The notes: generated from the sequence alone by a model not told the origin. A DNA stretch of 41,736 nucleotides from an uncultured Bacilli bacterium (GCA_934086145.1 CAKOHV010000016.1:1-41736); one strand, 5' to 3'; shown: positions 33,483 through 41,649, numbered from the stretch's first letter. Program-made: numbers and translations.

Positions 33483-33912
33483 TTAAAAGATGCAGTATAA
33501 ACCATCTTCATCAAAGTCTGCAAAATCATCAATGGATTCTAATATTTCATCCATATTATCTTTAAGAAAACTAAACGTATTTTGGTACTCTGTAGCATCA
33601 ACATAATTGTTTTCACTCATATATTAGTAAATTTTTTTAAGACTAGCTAGTGTTTTTTTTAAGGAACTTTTGGATGCCCATAGACATTGGGTGATAAACC
33701 ACTCATCTAAAAAGATATATTTCTGGAAGACCATCTTCGGCTTTAATAATTTCATTATAATTTAAATAATCATTAATGAATAGCTTAGTATTGGCTAAAT
33801 GATTTTTAATAGTTTTAGGAACTAAATTTTTTTGCGTTAACCAAATTTCAAAGCCTTCTAAATATTTTTCATTTCTTTTGATATTTTTACTCTTTTTTTC
33901 TTCGTAAGCCAT
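33483..33912 (-). pseudogene. Broken small recombinase-like gene (core-binding SAM-like domain)
   Basis: Three pieces join into one protein of about 143 residues. The first frame runs from the ATG at 33912 (GAGGT upstream) and reads YLEGFEIWLTQKNLVPKTIK, a phage-integrase-type core-binding pattern. It ends in TGA at 33703-33705 after a T5 run near 33710. In the next frame the sequence continues without a gap as FLDEWFITQCLWASKSSLKK and then LASLKKIY, hits TAA at 33624-33626, and resumes as YMSENNYVDATEYQN to the stop at 33483. The acidic end (ESIDDFADFDEDG) completes it. One frameshift and one nonsense codon indicate decay. No catalytic tyrosine domain follows, so it belongs to the short recombinase-like proteins, whose role is unknown. 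Confidence 0.8.
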
Positions 33913-34230
33913 AAGATACCTCTTTACTTTCTACTTTAAAATACTGACTAAGTTGCAGTTTCATGTTTATATCTATTAGTTTATTGGAATTAGTGGTTAT
34001 TGTAAAGCTTAAAATTCAGGAATGGGTAATTAATTGTTAAGACCAATATTCGAGAATTGTTACATAAAATACACAAGGGACATTATAATTTTTTTGAAAT
34101 TTGACAAATACTCTATAAAGTCTGCATTACACAAAATATTATAAAAAATAAGTCGAACACATAAATAATGAAATTAAACTGAAACAAGACTTATAGTTTG
34201 TATTATCATACTACTTAAAGAATTAATACA
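33913..34230. other. Gene-free AT-rich stretch before the tandem repeats
   Basis: No coding frame of useful length with a ribosome site is present on either strand, and no hairpin with a T-run is convincing. It presumably holds the former promoter of the broken recombinase-like gene and the 3' region of the AlbA_2 gene. Confidence 0.5.
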
Positions 34231-34328
34231 AATGACCGGATATAAATGGTTGTGAACGGATGTGAACGGTTGTGAACGGATGTGAACGGTTGTGAACGGT
34301 TGTGAACGGTTGTGAACGGTTGTGAACA
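34231..34328. repeat. 10-bp tandem repeat array TGTGAACGG(A/T)
   Basis: Seven exact units of TGTGAACGGW run from 34251 to 34320. A partial unit TGTGAAC follows to about 34328, and two degenerate units (aatgaccgga, tataaatggt) precede them from 34231. The tenth base alternates A, T, A, T and then stays T. The period equals one helical turn. The array lies three bases past the stop codon of the AlbA_2 gene. Confidence 0.95.
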
Positions 34329-34331
34329 ACT

Positions 34332-35792
34332 CTAATTTCTTATAATATATTTTCCTTTTTTATCTGCTTTGGAAGTTCCTGTCCATACTATTAAATTCAT
34401 AGCAACTAATTTATTTAACATTTTTACAGCGGTTGTTTTTCCCCTATTAATTATTTTAGCAGTTTCTTCAGAATTTATTTCACCTTTATCAAATATAGCG
34501 GTTAATATTTGTTTCTCTAAGTAATTTAATTTTTCCCATTTATCTTGAATGTTACCATCTTTTAGTATCATTTCTTCTTTTCTTTTACTCCTCATAACAA
34601 TATTATTATCAAGTACAAGCAATACAGAACTTCTATCAGGTTCAGAATATATTGGATCTTTTAAAAATGAGTTCTTCATTTCACTATAAATTCTTTTTAC
34701 GCCTTCATTTAGTTCTCTAACAATTCCCATTTCATTTAAAACTCTAGCAATTTGTGGATTTCTGGAATATCTTTTTGTTTTCATTGTTTCTAAAGTTACA
34801 AAACCGCCAAGTCTACCAGGTGAACATATTTCTAGCCTATCATCAAATAATTTAATCGTTATATATTCTCCATTATTACTATAGTCTCTATGTGTTACAG
34901 CATTAACAAGTCCCTCGTACCATGCAAACTCAGGATATTCAGGTATAGTTTCAAATATGCCATCAGAATTTAAATGAGTAAATTCTCTAAGTTGCGAGTT
35001 GATAAAATCTCTGGCTTGTTCAATCGTTTTATATAGGCACGAATCAAATGTTCTATCTTTAACAATATTCATTTCTGTTCCAACCTGAAAATTGTTTCCC
35101 TCAAATTTCAAGACTCTAACTCTAGCACTTGGTAAATACATTGATGGGTTTTTTCCAAATAACAACATACCAGCTTTTGTAAGATGTAATTTACCTTGAT
35201 TTTCTCTTAAAAATCCTCTAGCTTTTAATATTTGTTCAGTGGAAAGGCTTGTATCTATTTTTTTCTTATATAACATAACCATATCATCATCTATATCATC
35301 GATGGAGGAATCTATTAATACTTCCGCCTCAAAATCACGTTCTTTTTTATCATATTCCAAGCTCCTAATCTGATCATATGTTAATTTTATCGAAGAATCT
35401 CCCTGTCTACAATAAACTTCGTCCTTATTATTTCTAACTATATAATTTACTGCTGGTTGAATATGAAATAATAAAATATTATCGTCTTCATCTTTTTTAT
35501 TTTTAATACTAATTAATTCACATTCGTAAACAGGAGATGGGTTTAGGTAACTAGAAACAATTTTTTGACAATCATTTAATTTTTTTGTTCCATACAAGTT
35601 AAATCCTTCTATTATTCCATCATCTGATATACCAACGGCAATAATTCCACCATTAGCATTTGCAAAAGATGCAACTTCATTTGCTAAATCTTGTAATGAA
35701 ACTTTTGCACGTTTTCTATCTAAATATAAATTCTCTGGATTTTTTGTTAAATATTCAATGGTTAAACTTGTATTTATTTTTGATATATTCAT
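34332..35792 (-). CDS. AlbA_2 / HATPase_c_4 DNA-binding regulator (RecG-like), 486 aa
   Basis: The N-terminus (YLDRKRAKVSLQDLANEVASFANANGGIIAVGISDDG, about residues 22-60) is an AlbA_2/Schlafen-type domain. The central part contains EFTHLNSDGIFETIPEYPEFAWYEGLVNAVTHRDYSNNGEYITIKLFDDRLEICSPGRLGG, the signature of the HATPase_c_4 domain in proteins often misnamed RecG-like helicases. The C-terminus (ILTAIFDKGEINSEETAKIINRGKTTAVKMLNKLVAMNLI) is a winged helix. Such proteins act as regulators or as parts of defence islands; no helicase motif is present. The start has AGAGGTG upstream. It is monocistronic, flanked by a palindrome at 35898-35916 upstream and a 10-bp repeat array downstream. Confidence 0.87.
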   Translation of the reverse strand: MNISKINTSLTIEYLTKNPENLYLDRKRAKVSLQDLANEVASFANANGGIIAVGISDDGIIEGFNLYGTKKLNDCQKIVSSYLNPSPVYECELISIKNKKDEDDNILLFHIQPAVNYIVRNNKDEVYCRQGDSSIKLTYDQIRSLEYDKKERDFEAEVLIDSSIDDIDDDMVMLYKKKIDTSLSTEQILKARGFLRENQGKLHLTKAGMLLFGKNPSMYLPSARVRVLKFEGNNFQVGTEMNIVKDRTFDSCLYKTIEQARDFINSQLREFTHLNSDGIFETIPEYPEFAWYEGLVNAVTHRDYSNNGEYITIKLFDDRLEICSPGRLGGFVTLETMKTKRYSRNPQIARVLNEMGIVRELNEGVKRIYSEMKNSFLKDPIYSEPDRSSVLLVLDNNIVMRSKRKEEMILKDGNIQDKWEKLNYLEKQILTAIFDKGEINSEETAKIINRGKTTAVKMLNKLVAMNLIVWTGTSKADKKGKYIIRN

Positions 35793-36180
35793 CTTATTAC
35801 ACCTCTTTTTTTTATTTTAACACATAATTATATTTTTTTGTTATTTGTACAAGCCACAATATTTTTGTATAGACAATTTATCATTTCTACGTACATATTG
35901 TCGCAAATTGCGACAAAGTCTAAACTTAATTATTTTTAACTTGGTCTGATTAACATTTTTATATTTTTTACATTTTGGACTCTTTGATTTTTTTCACAAA
36001 TTATAGCTAAAAATTTGTTGTTTCTTTGAGATATTCAAATAAAAAAACGCTTTCTTTGTTAATGTTAATGTTTTTTTGTTAGATTGCATTATCTATCACA
36101 ACAAAGGAGTTTTATTTTTAAAGAATCATCGATAAATCTAAATTAAACCATTGGATTATTTGAGAAGTTTATTTAGACAA
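35793..36180. other. Intergenic region between the AlbA_2 gene and the KAP operon
   Basis: It holds the AlbA_2 promoter region (minus-strand TATAAT near 35835) and the palindrome at 35898-35916. A T-rich segment around 36040-36080 has no clear structure. No gene is supported on either strand. Confidence 0.5.
35898..35916. promoter_or_regulatory. Palindrome TTGTCGC-n5-GCGACAA, probable operator
   Basis: A perfect 7-bp inverted repeat with a 5-base centre, notably GC-rich for this region, lies about 106 bp upstream of the AlbA_2 start. No T-run follows, so a protein binding site is likelier than a terminator. Autoregulation by the winged-helix end of the AlbA_2 protein is possible. Confidence 0.5.
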
Positions 36181-36207
36181 AAACCTGTTTTTTTTAATCA
36201 CAGGCTT
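36181..36207 (-). terminator. Terminator of the KAP operon
   Basis: An 8-bp stem (36181-36188 with 36200-36207, one G-T pair) has an A/T-rich loop and is followed on the minus strand by a run of T. It lies 49 bases after the KAP stop. Confidence 0.65.
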
Positions 36208-36255
36208 TATTTATATTTATTAATATTAACCTAATACCATTGTATAAAAATTAAT

Positions 36256-37671
36256 TTAAACAATGTTATCAATCTCTTTTAAAATTTTATATATAAAGGC
36301 ATCACTTACGACAGCATTTACAGAATTATTTTCAGATAAGGAAGAGAAAATATCTTCATTTGATAAAGAAAATTTGATAAAGTTACTACAAATGTTGTTA
36401 TTAAACAAACTTAACCAGTCTTCTACTGTAAATATGGAACTAGCAATGATCTGAAGATGGTTTGTTTGGTAATTATAAGAAGAAAAACGAATCAAAAAAT
36501 CATATATATTCACGGAAGATGAGTTGATTAATTCCCATATACATTCTAGCTTATACTTACGAAAGATATATTCATAAGTAACTCCATCACGTCCTCGCTG
36601 CGTTAATATTATGTTTTCATATATTTTCTCTTTATCCTCTAATAAAAGAGCTTTGTATTCATCATTATAAAAAATATTTAGGATTAAAGTATATATAATT
36701 ATTGATACAAGGTATTTATTAGATATATCTACTTTAGTACTTAAATAATTTTTGGATAAATAATATTTTCTTAATACTTTCTTAATATGACGGGCATTAG
36801 AAAAATTTAATTGCTTAAATAAATCAAGAATTAATTTAGAATCAGTTATACTTAAGTTTGTAGTATTACTAATGTAATTTAGAAGTTGATTATTTTGTAA
36901 TTTATTAGTTAATTCAAAGTTTATAGGAAATATTTTTTCTAAGTATTCATCGGCCTTGTTATAGTCATTATTATACTTATTTCTTAAAGCTAGAGTTACA
37001 GCTTTTTTATCTAGTCCTATTATAAAGATAATATTTTTATTAATTGATAATAATAATTTTATAGCAGAAATTAAAGTAATAATATTTTCTGATTCACAAC
37101 GATCTAAGTCATCTAGGAATACTACTAGTTTTTTATTATCAAAGGTTATATTTGCAAAGGCTTCTTCAAATTCATTTATTTTTTCCCATAAGCATTTTTG
37201 ATTTTCGGCATTTTCTGACTTTTCTCGACTTAATTCGACAGCTTTATTTATTACTTCACCTGGTTTGAAATTAAGAGGGCCATAATTTAATTCTATACCA
37301 TTAGTAAGGCTTTGAAATATGTCATAGACATTCTTTAAAATAGTTTTAATTTTGGGTTGTTCTAGGAATCGTTTTTGACCAATGAATTTAAATAAAGAGT
37401 ATGCAAGATTATCATCATGTTCGTATTTCCAAGTATCAAACCATGATATATCATATTTTTCTTTATTTAATTTACTGGCAATAGTTTTCATTAAACAACT
37501 TTTACCGGTTCCCCACTCACCATATATAGCAATTAAATTATTTTCAGATAATAGTTTTTCATTTTCGTCTAATTCAATAAATTCAGTAATTGAGATGGCT
37601 TTTTGATATGTACCAAAGATATCATTTTCTGAATTTATTTCTTTTACGTTTTCAATTAACTCATTTAACAT
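36256..37671 (-). CDS. KAP-family P-loop NTPase, 471 aa
   Basis: A STAND-related KAP NTPase. Walker A is GEWGTGKS (residues 51-58), followed by WFDTWKYEHDDNLAYSLFKFI, a phrase typical of KAP proteins. Walker B is KKLVVFLDDLDRC (180-192), and FIIGLDKKAV follows as a sensor-like segment. A helical C-terminal half follows (about 250-471). Classic KAP proteins have membrane helices inserted in the P-loop domain; none is clear here, so this one is probably soluble. The start at 37671 is set by CAGGAG upstream; a longer frame from 37719 overlaps the upstream gene without a ribosome site. It lies 16 bases after a 126-residue helical gene. KAP NTPases occur in several anti-phage systems, which fits the island, but the function here is not shown. 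Confidence 0.85.
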   Translation of the reverse strand: MLNELIENVKEINSENDIFGTYQKAISITEFIELDENEKLLSENNLIAIYGEWGTGKSCLMKTIASKLNKEKYDISWFDTWKYEHDDNLAYSLFKFIGQKRFLEQPKIKTILKNVYDIFQSLTNGIELNYGPLNFKPGEVINKAVELSREKSENAENQKCLWEKINEFEEAFANITFDNKKLVVFLDDLDRCESENIITLISAIKLLLSINKNIIFIIGLDKKAVTLALRNKYNNDYNKADEYLEKIFPINFELTNKLQNNQLLNYISNTTNLSITDSKLILDLFKQLNFSNARHIKKVLRKYYLSKNYLSTKVDISNKYLVSIIIYTLILNIFYNDEYKALLLEDKEKIYENIILTQRGRDGVTYEYIFRKYKLECIWELINSSSVNIYDFLIRFSSYNYQTNHLQIIASSIFTVEDWLSLFNNNICSNFIKFSLSNEDIFSSLSENNSVNAVVSDAFIYKILKEIDNIV

Positions 37672-37687
37672 AACATCTACTCCTGTA

Positions 37688-38068
37688 TTAATCAACCATA
37701 TCAATAAATAATTCAGCAAAATTATTTTTAGATAAAATATCTAACAACTCTTCTTTTGATTTACTTTTTAAGTACCTATATATACCAACTTTTTCTAAAA
37801 CCCAAATCAAACTTCTTATTTCTTCTGCTATTGTTTCAAAAGGCTTTGGGGGATTGATAGTAGGCAAATTCCTTTTTTCTATATCAGCTATTATTTGAAT
37901 TTCCGCGTAGTATTTTCTTTTAATTATTTCAATTATTTGGCGATTGCGTGATGTATCTACAGGAGTCATCTTTGCCAAAGTATCTATATCATTTAATAAT
38001 TCGACATTCTCTTTTAACTCCATTAATTTATTTATAAGTCTAACTGTTTCATTTGAAAAAATAAGCAT
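37688..38068 (-). CDS. Helical 126-aa partner of the KAP NTPase, unknown
   Basis: No family recognised. It is a charged, all-helical cytoplasmic protein with a Leu-zipper-like opening (VRLINKLMELKENVELLNDIDTL) and a central NLPTINPPKPFETIAEE break. A C-terminal helical pair (LIWVLEKVGIYRYLKSKSKEELLDIL) follows. The coding call is firm: AAGGAGG ribosome site, a consensus TTGACA promoter at 38090-38118, and a 16-base junction to the KAP gene. It may be a regulator, sensor or inhibitor of the NTPase. Antitoxin-like behaviour is a speculation based on gene order only. Confidence 0.75.
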   Translation of the reverse strand: MLIFSNETVRLINKLMELKENVELLNDIDTLAKMTPVDTSRNRQIIEIIKRKYYAEIQIIADIEKRNLPTINPPKPFETIAEEIRSLIWVLEKVGIYRYLKSKSKEELLDILSKNNFAELFIDMVD

Positions 38069-38089
38069 AGTTATTCCTCCTTTGCTAAA

Positions 38090-38118
38090 TAAATATCACT
38101 TTTAAAAGAGCTTGTCAA
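38090..38118 (-). promoter_or_regulatory. Promoter of the KAP operon
   Basis: On the minus strand a perfect TTGACA (forward 38113-38118), a 17-base spacer and TATTTA (forward 38090-38095) lie 21 bases before the first ATG. Confidence 0.65.
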
Positions 38119-38298
38119 ATTTCCATTTTTATAATACTACTTTTTGTAGTTAAATTAAGTATATTCTTAAATAAATACTATTTTCTTCCCAATAAATATA
38201 TAACAATTTTTTTTAAATATTCCCTTTAACTTTCACTCAAATTAGATGATGATAAGTAAAGCTGTCAGCAATTGTTAAGTATTGTGTATTTTTTATTT

Positions 38299-39570
38299 TT
38301 AAAAATGTCTCTCATATTTGTATTCTTTATAGCCCAACATATTTTCAAAAATTATATTTATAACTATATCATATAATATTTTTGTTTTTTTATAAACCCA
38401 ATCTATATCTGCTTTATTTTCAGTATAATTTTTAGGATTTGGTGTATTTTTATCAATATTTTTAAATGTTATTTTCAAACTATTATTTTTAATATAATAT
38501 CCTGAATGAACGTATCGATTCCTTAATGAAACTATTTGTTGAGAAATATTTTCAATATCGTCAGCGCTCATTTTGTCGCTTTTTTTATAATTATTAGCTA
38601 TACTATAACTAATAAAATTATTCACAATATTTTGCTTTTTATAATAGCATTCAATAAATCTATAAAACATCAAAAAATTATCCTCAAGACCACGGGACGT
38701 GTTTAAAACTATATATGGAATATTTCTGATTTCAGCTTTACAATCTCTATATGGGATTGAACTATAACATTTTTCTAAGAATACAAAAATATCATCTTTA
38801 ACGCTTGTTTTAACAGATTTATTTTCATAGTCAAATTTTTTTAATGGGAGAAATAATTCATAATACTTATCGTTAACCATCACATAAATTTTGTCAATAT
38901 TCATTTTATCTGGACAGAACAATTGCATAAATATAATTAACTCATAAATAAATTCATATACTTTATCGTAATTTACTCTTTGTTTTAATTCCAGTTCTAT
39001 ATATCCATTTAATTTGAAATCGACATTATACTCTTTAGGGTTGCTAGTCCAAAAATTATCTATTATAATATTTTTTATATTTTTACTTTTAATCGCAACC
39101 TGGTTTGGGTGACTTTTTCGTTTTAGACTAATAATCAGTTCTTCATCACTTTCTTTTGTACTTAAACTTGGACGACCAATAAAATCATTTATCACATTAC
39201 TAAATATTTTGATTTTTTTAACTTTTGGAGTTCTAGGTAATTCACGCATTTCATCATAATCATCATGTATAAAATAGCAATCTGAATAAAATCTTGTTTT
39301 TGAACCGCCATCAGGAGTCCCAAAAACTTCACTATGACCACAACAACAACTAGCATTTTTTAATAATAAATTTTTTCGATTCGTATAATCCACAATTAAA
39401 ATATCTTTTTCAGCAAATTTAGTACAATTTCCGATTTTTTTGACGCCATTTACTGATGGTATTTCATCAATTATTTTATAATCAATTATTACTTCAATAC
39501 CATTTTCGTTTTGTTCATATTCACAAATAAATTTTTTTTGATAATCATCGTTAAAATAACATACTGCCAT
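38299..39570 (-). CDS. ApeA-like HEPN domain protein, probable abortive-infection RNase, 423 aa
   Basis: The C-terminal part carries the HEPN ribonuclease motif R-x4-H as R350-NRYV-H355 in IVSLRNRYVHSGYY. It is preceded by a helix with FYRFIECYYKKQNIV, both typical of the ApeA-type HEPN family. The N-terminal 270 residues are beta-rich (GIEVIIDYKIIDEIPSV, later GYIELELKQRV), as expected of the ApeA N-terminal domain. The protein is shorter than many ApeA members. ApeA-type proteins give single-gene phage protection by RNA cleavage and growth arrest; this is family knowledge. A CCCGH cluster at about residues 74-78 is unusual. The ribosome site GGAGGT supports the start. It stands alone, with no obvious partner gene. 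Confidence 0.7.
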   Translation of the reverse strand: MAVCYFNDDYQKKFICEYEQNENGIEVIIDYKIIDEIPSVNGVKKIGNCTKFAEKDILIVDYTNRKNLLLKNASCCCGHSEVFGTPDGGSKTRFYSDCYFIHDDYDEMRELPRTPKVKKIKIFSNVINDFIGRPSLSTKESDEELIISLKRKSHPNQVAIKSKNIKNIIIDNFWTSNPKEYNVDFKLNGYIELELKQRVNYDKVYEFIYELIIFMQLFCPDKMNIDKIYVMVNDKYYELFLPLKKFDYENKSVKTSVKDDIFVFLEKCYSSIPYRDCKAEIRNIPYIVLNTSRGLEDNFLMFYRFIECYYKKQNIVNNFISYSIANNYKKSDKMSADDIENISQQIVSLRNRYVHSGYYIKNNSLKITFKNIDKNTPNPKNYTENKADIDWVYKKTKILYDIVINIIFENMLGYKEYKYERHF

Positions 39571-39624
39571 TATAAACCTCCATTAATACTTAGAAATCAC
39601 CATCAACATTATAAATAATATTAC

Positions 39625-39866
39625 TTGTAAGATGGTTGTGAATTTTTAATATTTCATTTTCTTCTTTAACTTTAAATAGTTCCTTTTTTAGTTTTTGAAG
39701 TTCTTTATTAGTTGTAACTGTTCCAGCTTCAGCTTTTGTTTCAGCAACTTATAAAGTACTGAGTTACTTATGTCATATTCACAGGTAATTCAGATGCTGC
39801 CTTTTTATTATATAAATTAACAATAGTCTTTTTAAAATTTTCATCAAACGTCTGCCCTTTAGCCAT
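39625..39866 (-). pseudogene. Remnant of an IS3-family orfA (helix-turn-helix transposase subunit)
   Basis: From the ATG at 39866 the frame reads MAKGQTFDENFKKTIVNLYN and KKAASELPV, the start of an IS3-type OrfA. It then meets a stop. In the next frame it continues CEYDISNSVLYKL, and in the third AETKAEAGTVTTNKELQKLK with KKELFKVKEENEILK, the known leucine-zipper end of OrfA. At least two frameshifts have broken it, and no orfB or clear inverted repeats remain. Its upstream side holds TGTGGATAGTATGTT, perhaps a decayed element end. It marks this spot as an old insertion site. Confidence 0.8.
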
Positions 39867-39984
39867 TATAGACACTACCTTCGTTTTATGTTATTTTAAC
39901 ATACTATCCACACTTTTGTGTCTATATATTTATCCTAACATCACAAAGATAATCCAGAACTAGGTTTTATTTTATCATCAATTA

Positions 39985-40193
39985 CGAGATATGTAATTAG
40001 GAAAAAAGAAATTATATTTACTCCAGCTGAAATGGTAGCTAAATTAAATTTATTAATCACCATCTTCTCTCTTTAGAAGATTACTAAATAGTAATATTAA
40101 AAGATTAGAACAAGAAGGTATATATGTTGATTAAATAGAACTGCTACATCGAGAAATTACAAATCTAAGTTTATCGAACCACTTTTTTAGAAA
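39985..40193 (+). pseudogene. Degraded helix-turn-helix-like coding remnant
   Basis: Three frames must be joined. EIIFTPAEMVAKLNL near 40010-40060 continues after a shift as SPSSLFRRLLNSNIKRLEQE-GIYVD to about 40133. A third piece, RTATSRNYKSKFIEPLF, follows to a stop near 40193. The pattern TPAEMVAKLN...LE.EGIYV..T..SRNY resembles a small DNA-binding domain. It has no ribosome site and no intact frame, so it is a relic if it was ever a gene. Confidence 0.35.
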
Positions 40194-40249
40194 AATAAGG
40201 TTTCAGGATTTTTACTAACTCACATTTTGAACTATGCCCTAGTAAGATA

Positions 40250-40264
40250 AGTCATAAAATGACT
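40250..40264. promoter_or_regulatory. Palindrome AGTCAT-AAA-ATGACT over the -35 region
   Basis: A perfect inverted repeat of 6-bp arms lies where the -35 box of the promoter at 40273-40281 should be. This is a classic position for a repressor operator, or for an activator that replaces a missing -35. Confidence 0.55.
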
Positions 40265-40272
40265 AATTACAA

Positions 40273-40281
40273 TGGTATAAT
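40273..40281 (+). promoter_or_regulatory. Extended -10 promoter of the HEPN-like gene
   Basis: TGGTATAAT (TGn plus consensus TATAAT) lies 19 bases upstream of the ATG at 40301. The 17-base upstream position reads CATAAA, a poor -35 that falls inside the palindrome. Confidence 0.6.
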
Positions 40282-40300
40282 TGTATTGAGGTGAAATACT

Positions 40301-41572
40301 ATGAATTGCATGTGTGCTATATACCAAAAATTTTACAGTTCTTTAAAAAATCTAGATTCAATATCCATTAGTAATGATTTTTTTGACAATATATCATATT
40401 TTGATTCTTTCTTTAATGAATTTAGAAGCATAACTTTTGCATTACAAAATAGTTTTAAACACGATGAAATGGCAATGCAAAATTATGATATATTAAAAAA
40501 CAAGTATCTTTTATCTGACAATATGAAATGGTGTAACGAAACAAGAGTAGATGTTACACATAAAAAACCTTTTCAACTTAACAAGATAGTTGATGTTGAT
40601 TTATACTATATGGATAAATCGAGAACAAAAATACACCATAATTTCGATTTGGCTGTTAATGATATGTCTTTAAAAGAAATTACTGAAGAAATAATTAAAA
40701 ATTTTTCCCTAATAGAAACTAATCAACCAGAAATATACTTTACAATAAACTACTATTTTTTAGACAATAAGGGAAATATAAATTTTTTTGATAATATAAA
40801 TGAAATTTTATTAAACATGAATAATTTTCTAATAGAATTTGATAAAAATATTCAATATGAATGCAAAAATTGCGAATTAGTAAAAAGTAAAATCTCTAAT
40901 ACACTCAATCGTGTAATAGTTAAAAACATCGAATTACAAAAAGATGGTGTTTTTGATGTAAAAGATAAAACAATTAAATTTGGATCTAATGTTCTATTTG
41001 CTTTTGGAAGTCAAGAAAATATCATACTTAAAAATCCAAAAATATCTATAAAAGACAATCCTCTTTTAAAGGGTGAAACATTTGAAGAATTATTTTTATC
41101 ATTTATATCTAATCATATTTACTTATATTTTATTCAACAAAAACATATAATGCCGACATTTTTCATTTTTTTCGAAGACGGAACATTTACTATCAAATCT
41201 TTTTTGTTTGACAATAAAGCAACAATGTACAAACAAACTAATGAAATTGCAAACAATATAATAAAAGAAAAAATTACAGCAGTATTTTTAGTAAATGAAA
41301 TGTATGGTTACAGAAAATATAATAAAGAAATAACAAAACTACCATATAAAGAGAGGATTCTAAACTCAGACATTGAATATTTATCATTTTCGATGCTAAC
41401 AAATAAATTGCAAGAAAAATATTATTTAATAGATACCAATAAAATTATTGATGAAAAATCATTGATTAATATTATGTCAAATTTAAAAAAGAATCAGATA
41501 AATTGCATAATTACTACATTAAATCCAATAAAATTGGTCTATCAAAAAACAAATGAATCTAACAACGACTAA
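40301..41572 (+). CDS. 423-aa protein with HEPN-like N-terminus, candidate toxin or defence effector
   Basis: The N-terminal 100 residues are helical. FFNEFRSITFALQNSFKHDEM is followed by MKWCNETRVDVTHKKPF, in which R82-VDVT-H87 fits the HEPN R-x4-H ribonuclease motif and its usual F-R...W...R....H context. The middle is a beta-rich, Asn/Lys-rich domain. A C-terminal part from about residue 270 (LYFIQQKHIMPTFFIFFEDGTFTIKSFLFDNKATMY, then ITAVFLVNEMYGYRKY) looks like a separate alpha/beta domain I cannot name. The A+T and Asn content is extreme, suggesting recent transfer. The ribosome site is GAGGTG. It is transcribed away from the rest of the island under a palindromic operator and has a strong terminator. 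HEPN assignment is by motif only. Confidence 0.6.
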   Translation: MNCMCAIYQKFYSSLKNLDSISISNDFFDNISYFDSFFNEFRSITFALQNSFKHDEMAMQNYDILKNKYLLSDNMKWCNETRVDVTHKKPFQLNKIVDVDLYYMDKSRTKIHHNFDLAVNDMSLKEITEEIIKNFSLIETNQPEIYFTINYYFLDNKGNINFFDNINEILLNMNNFLIEFDKNIQYECKNCELVKSKISNTLNRVIVKNIELQKDGVFDVKDKTIKFGSNVLFAFGSQENIILKNPKISIKDNPLLKGETFEELFLSFISNHIYLYFIQQKHIMPTFFIFFEDGTFTIKSFLFDNKATMYKQTNEIANNIIKEKITAVFLVNEMYGYRKYNKEITKLPYKERILNSDIEYLSFSMLTNKLQEKYYLIDTNKIIDEKSLINIMSNLKKNQINCIITTLNPIKLVYQKTNESNND

Positions 41573-41597
41573 GGTTGTTTTCGGCTATATAATTTTT

Positions 41598-41635
41598 AGT
41601 GTATGTAATGTGTAAAACATTATATACACTTTTTT
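41598..41635 (+). terminator. Terminator of the HEPN-like gene
   Basis: A 14-bp stem (41598-41611 with 41617-41630, one G-T pair) has a 5-base loop and is followed by six T. It begins 26 bases after the stop codon. Confidence 0.92.
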
Positions 41636-41649
41636 CATAATAATAAACA

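Noticed and set aside
33483..33620. Separate 45-residue acidic protein, perhaps a DNA mimic beside the restriction genes
   Set aside because: It has no ribosome site and is the C-terminal piece of the broken recombinase-like gene.
33703..33912. Intact 69-residue integrase fragment as a separate gene
   Set aside because: The sequence continues in the next frame as the rest of the same protein, so this is the first piece of a broken gene.
34251..34328. Possible CRISPR array
   Set aside because: The units are 10 bp and directly joined, with no spacers and no cas genes nearby.
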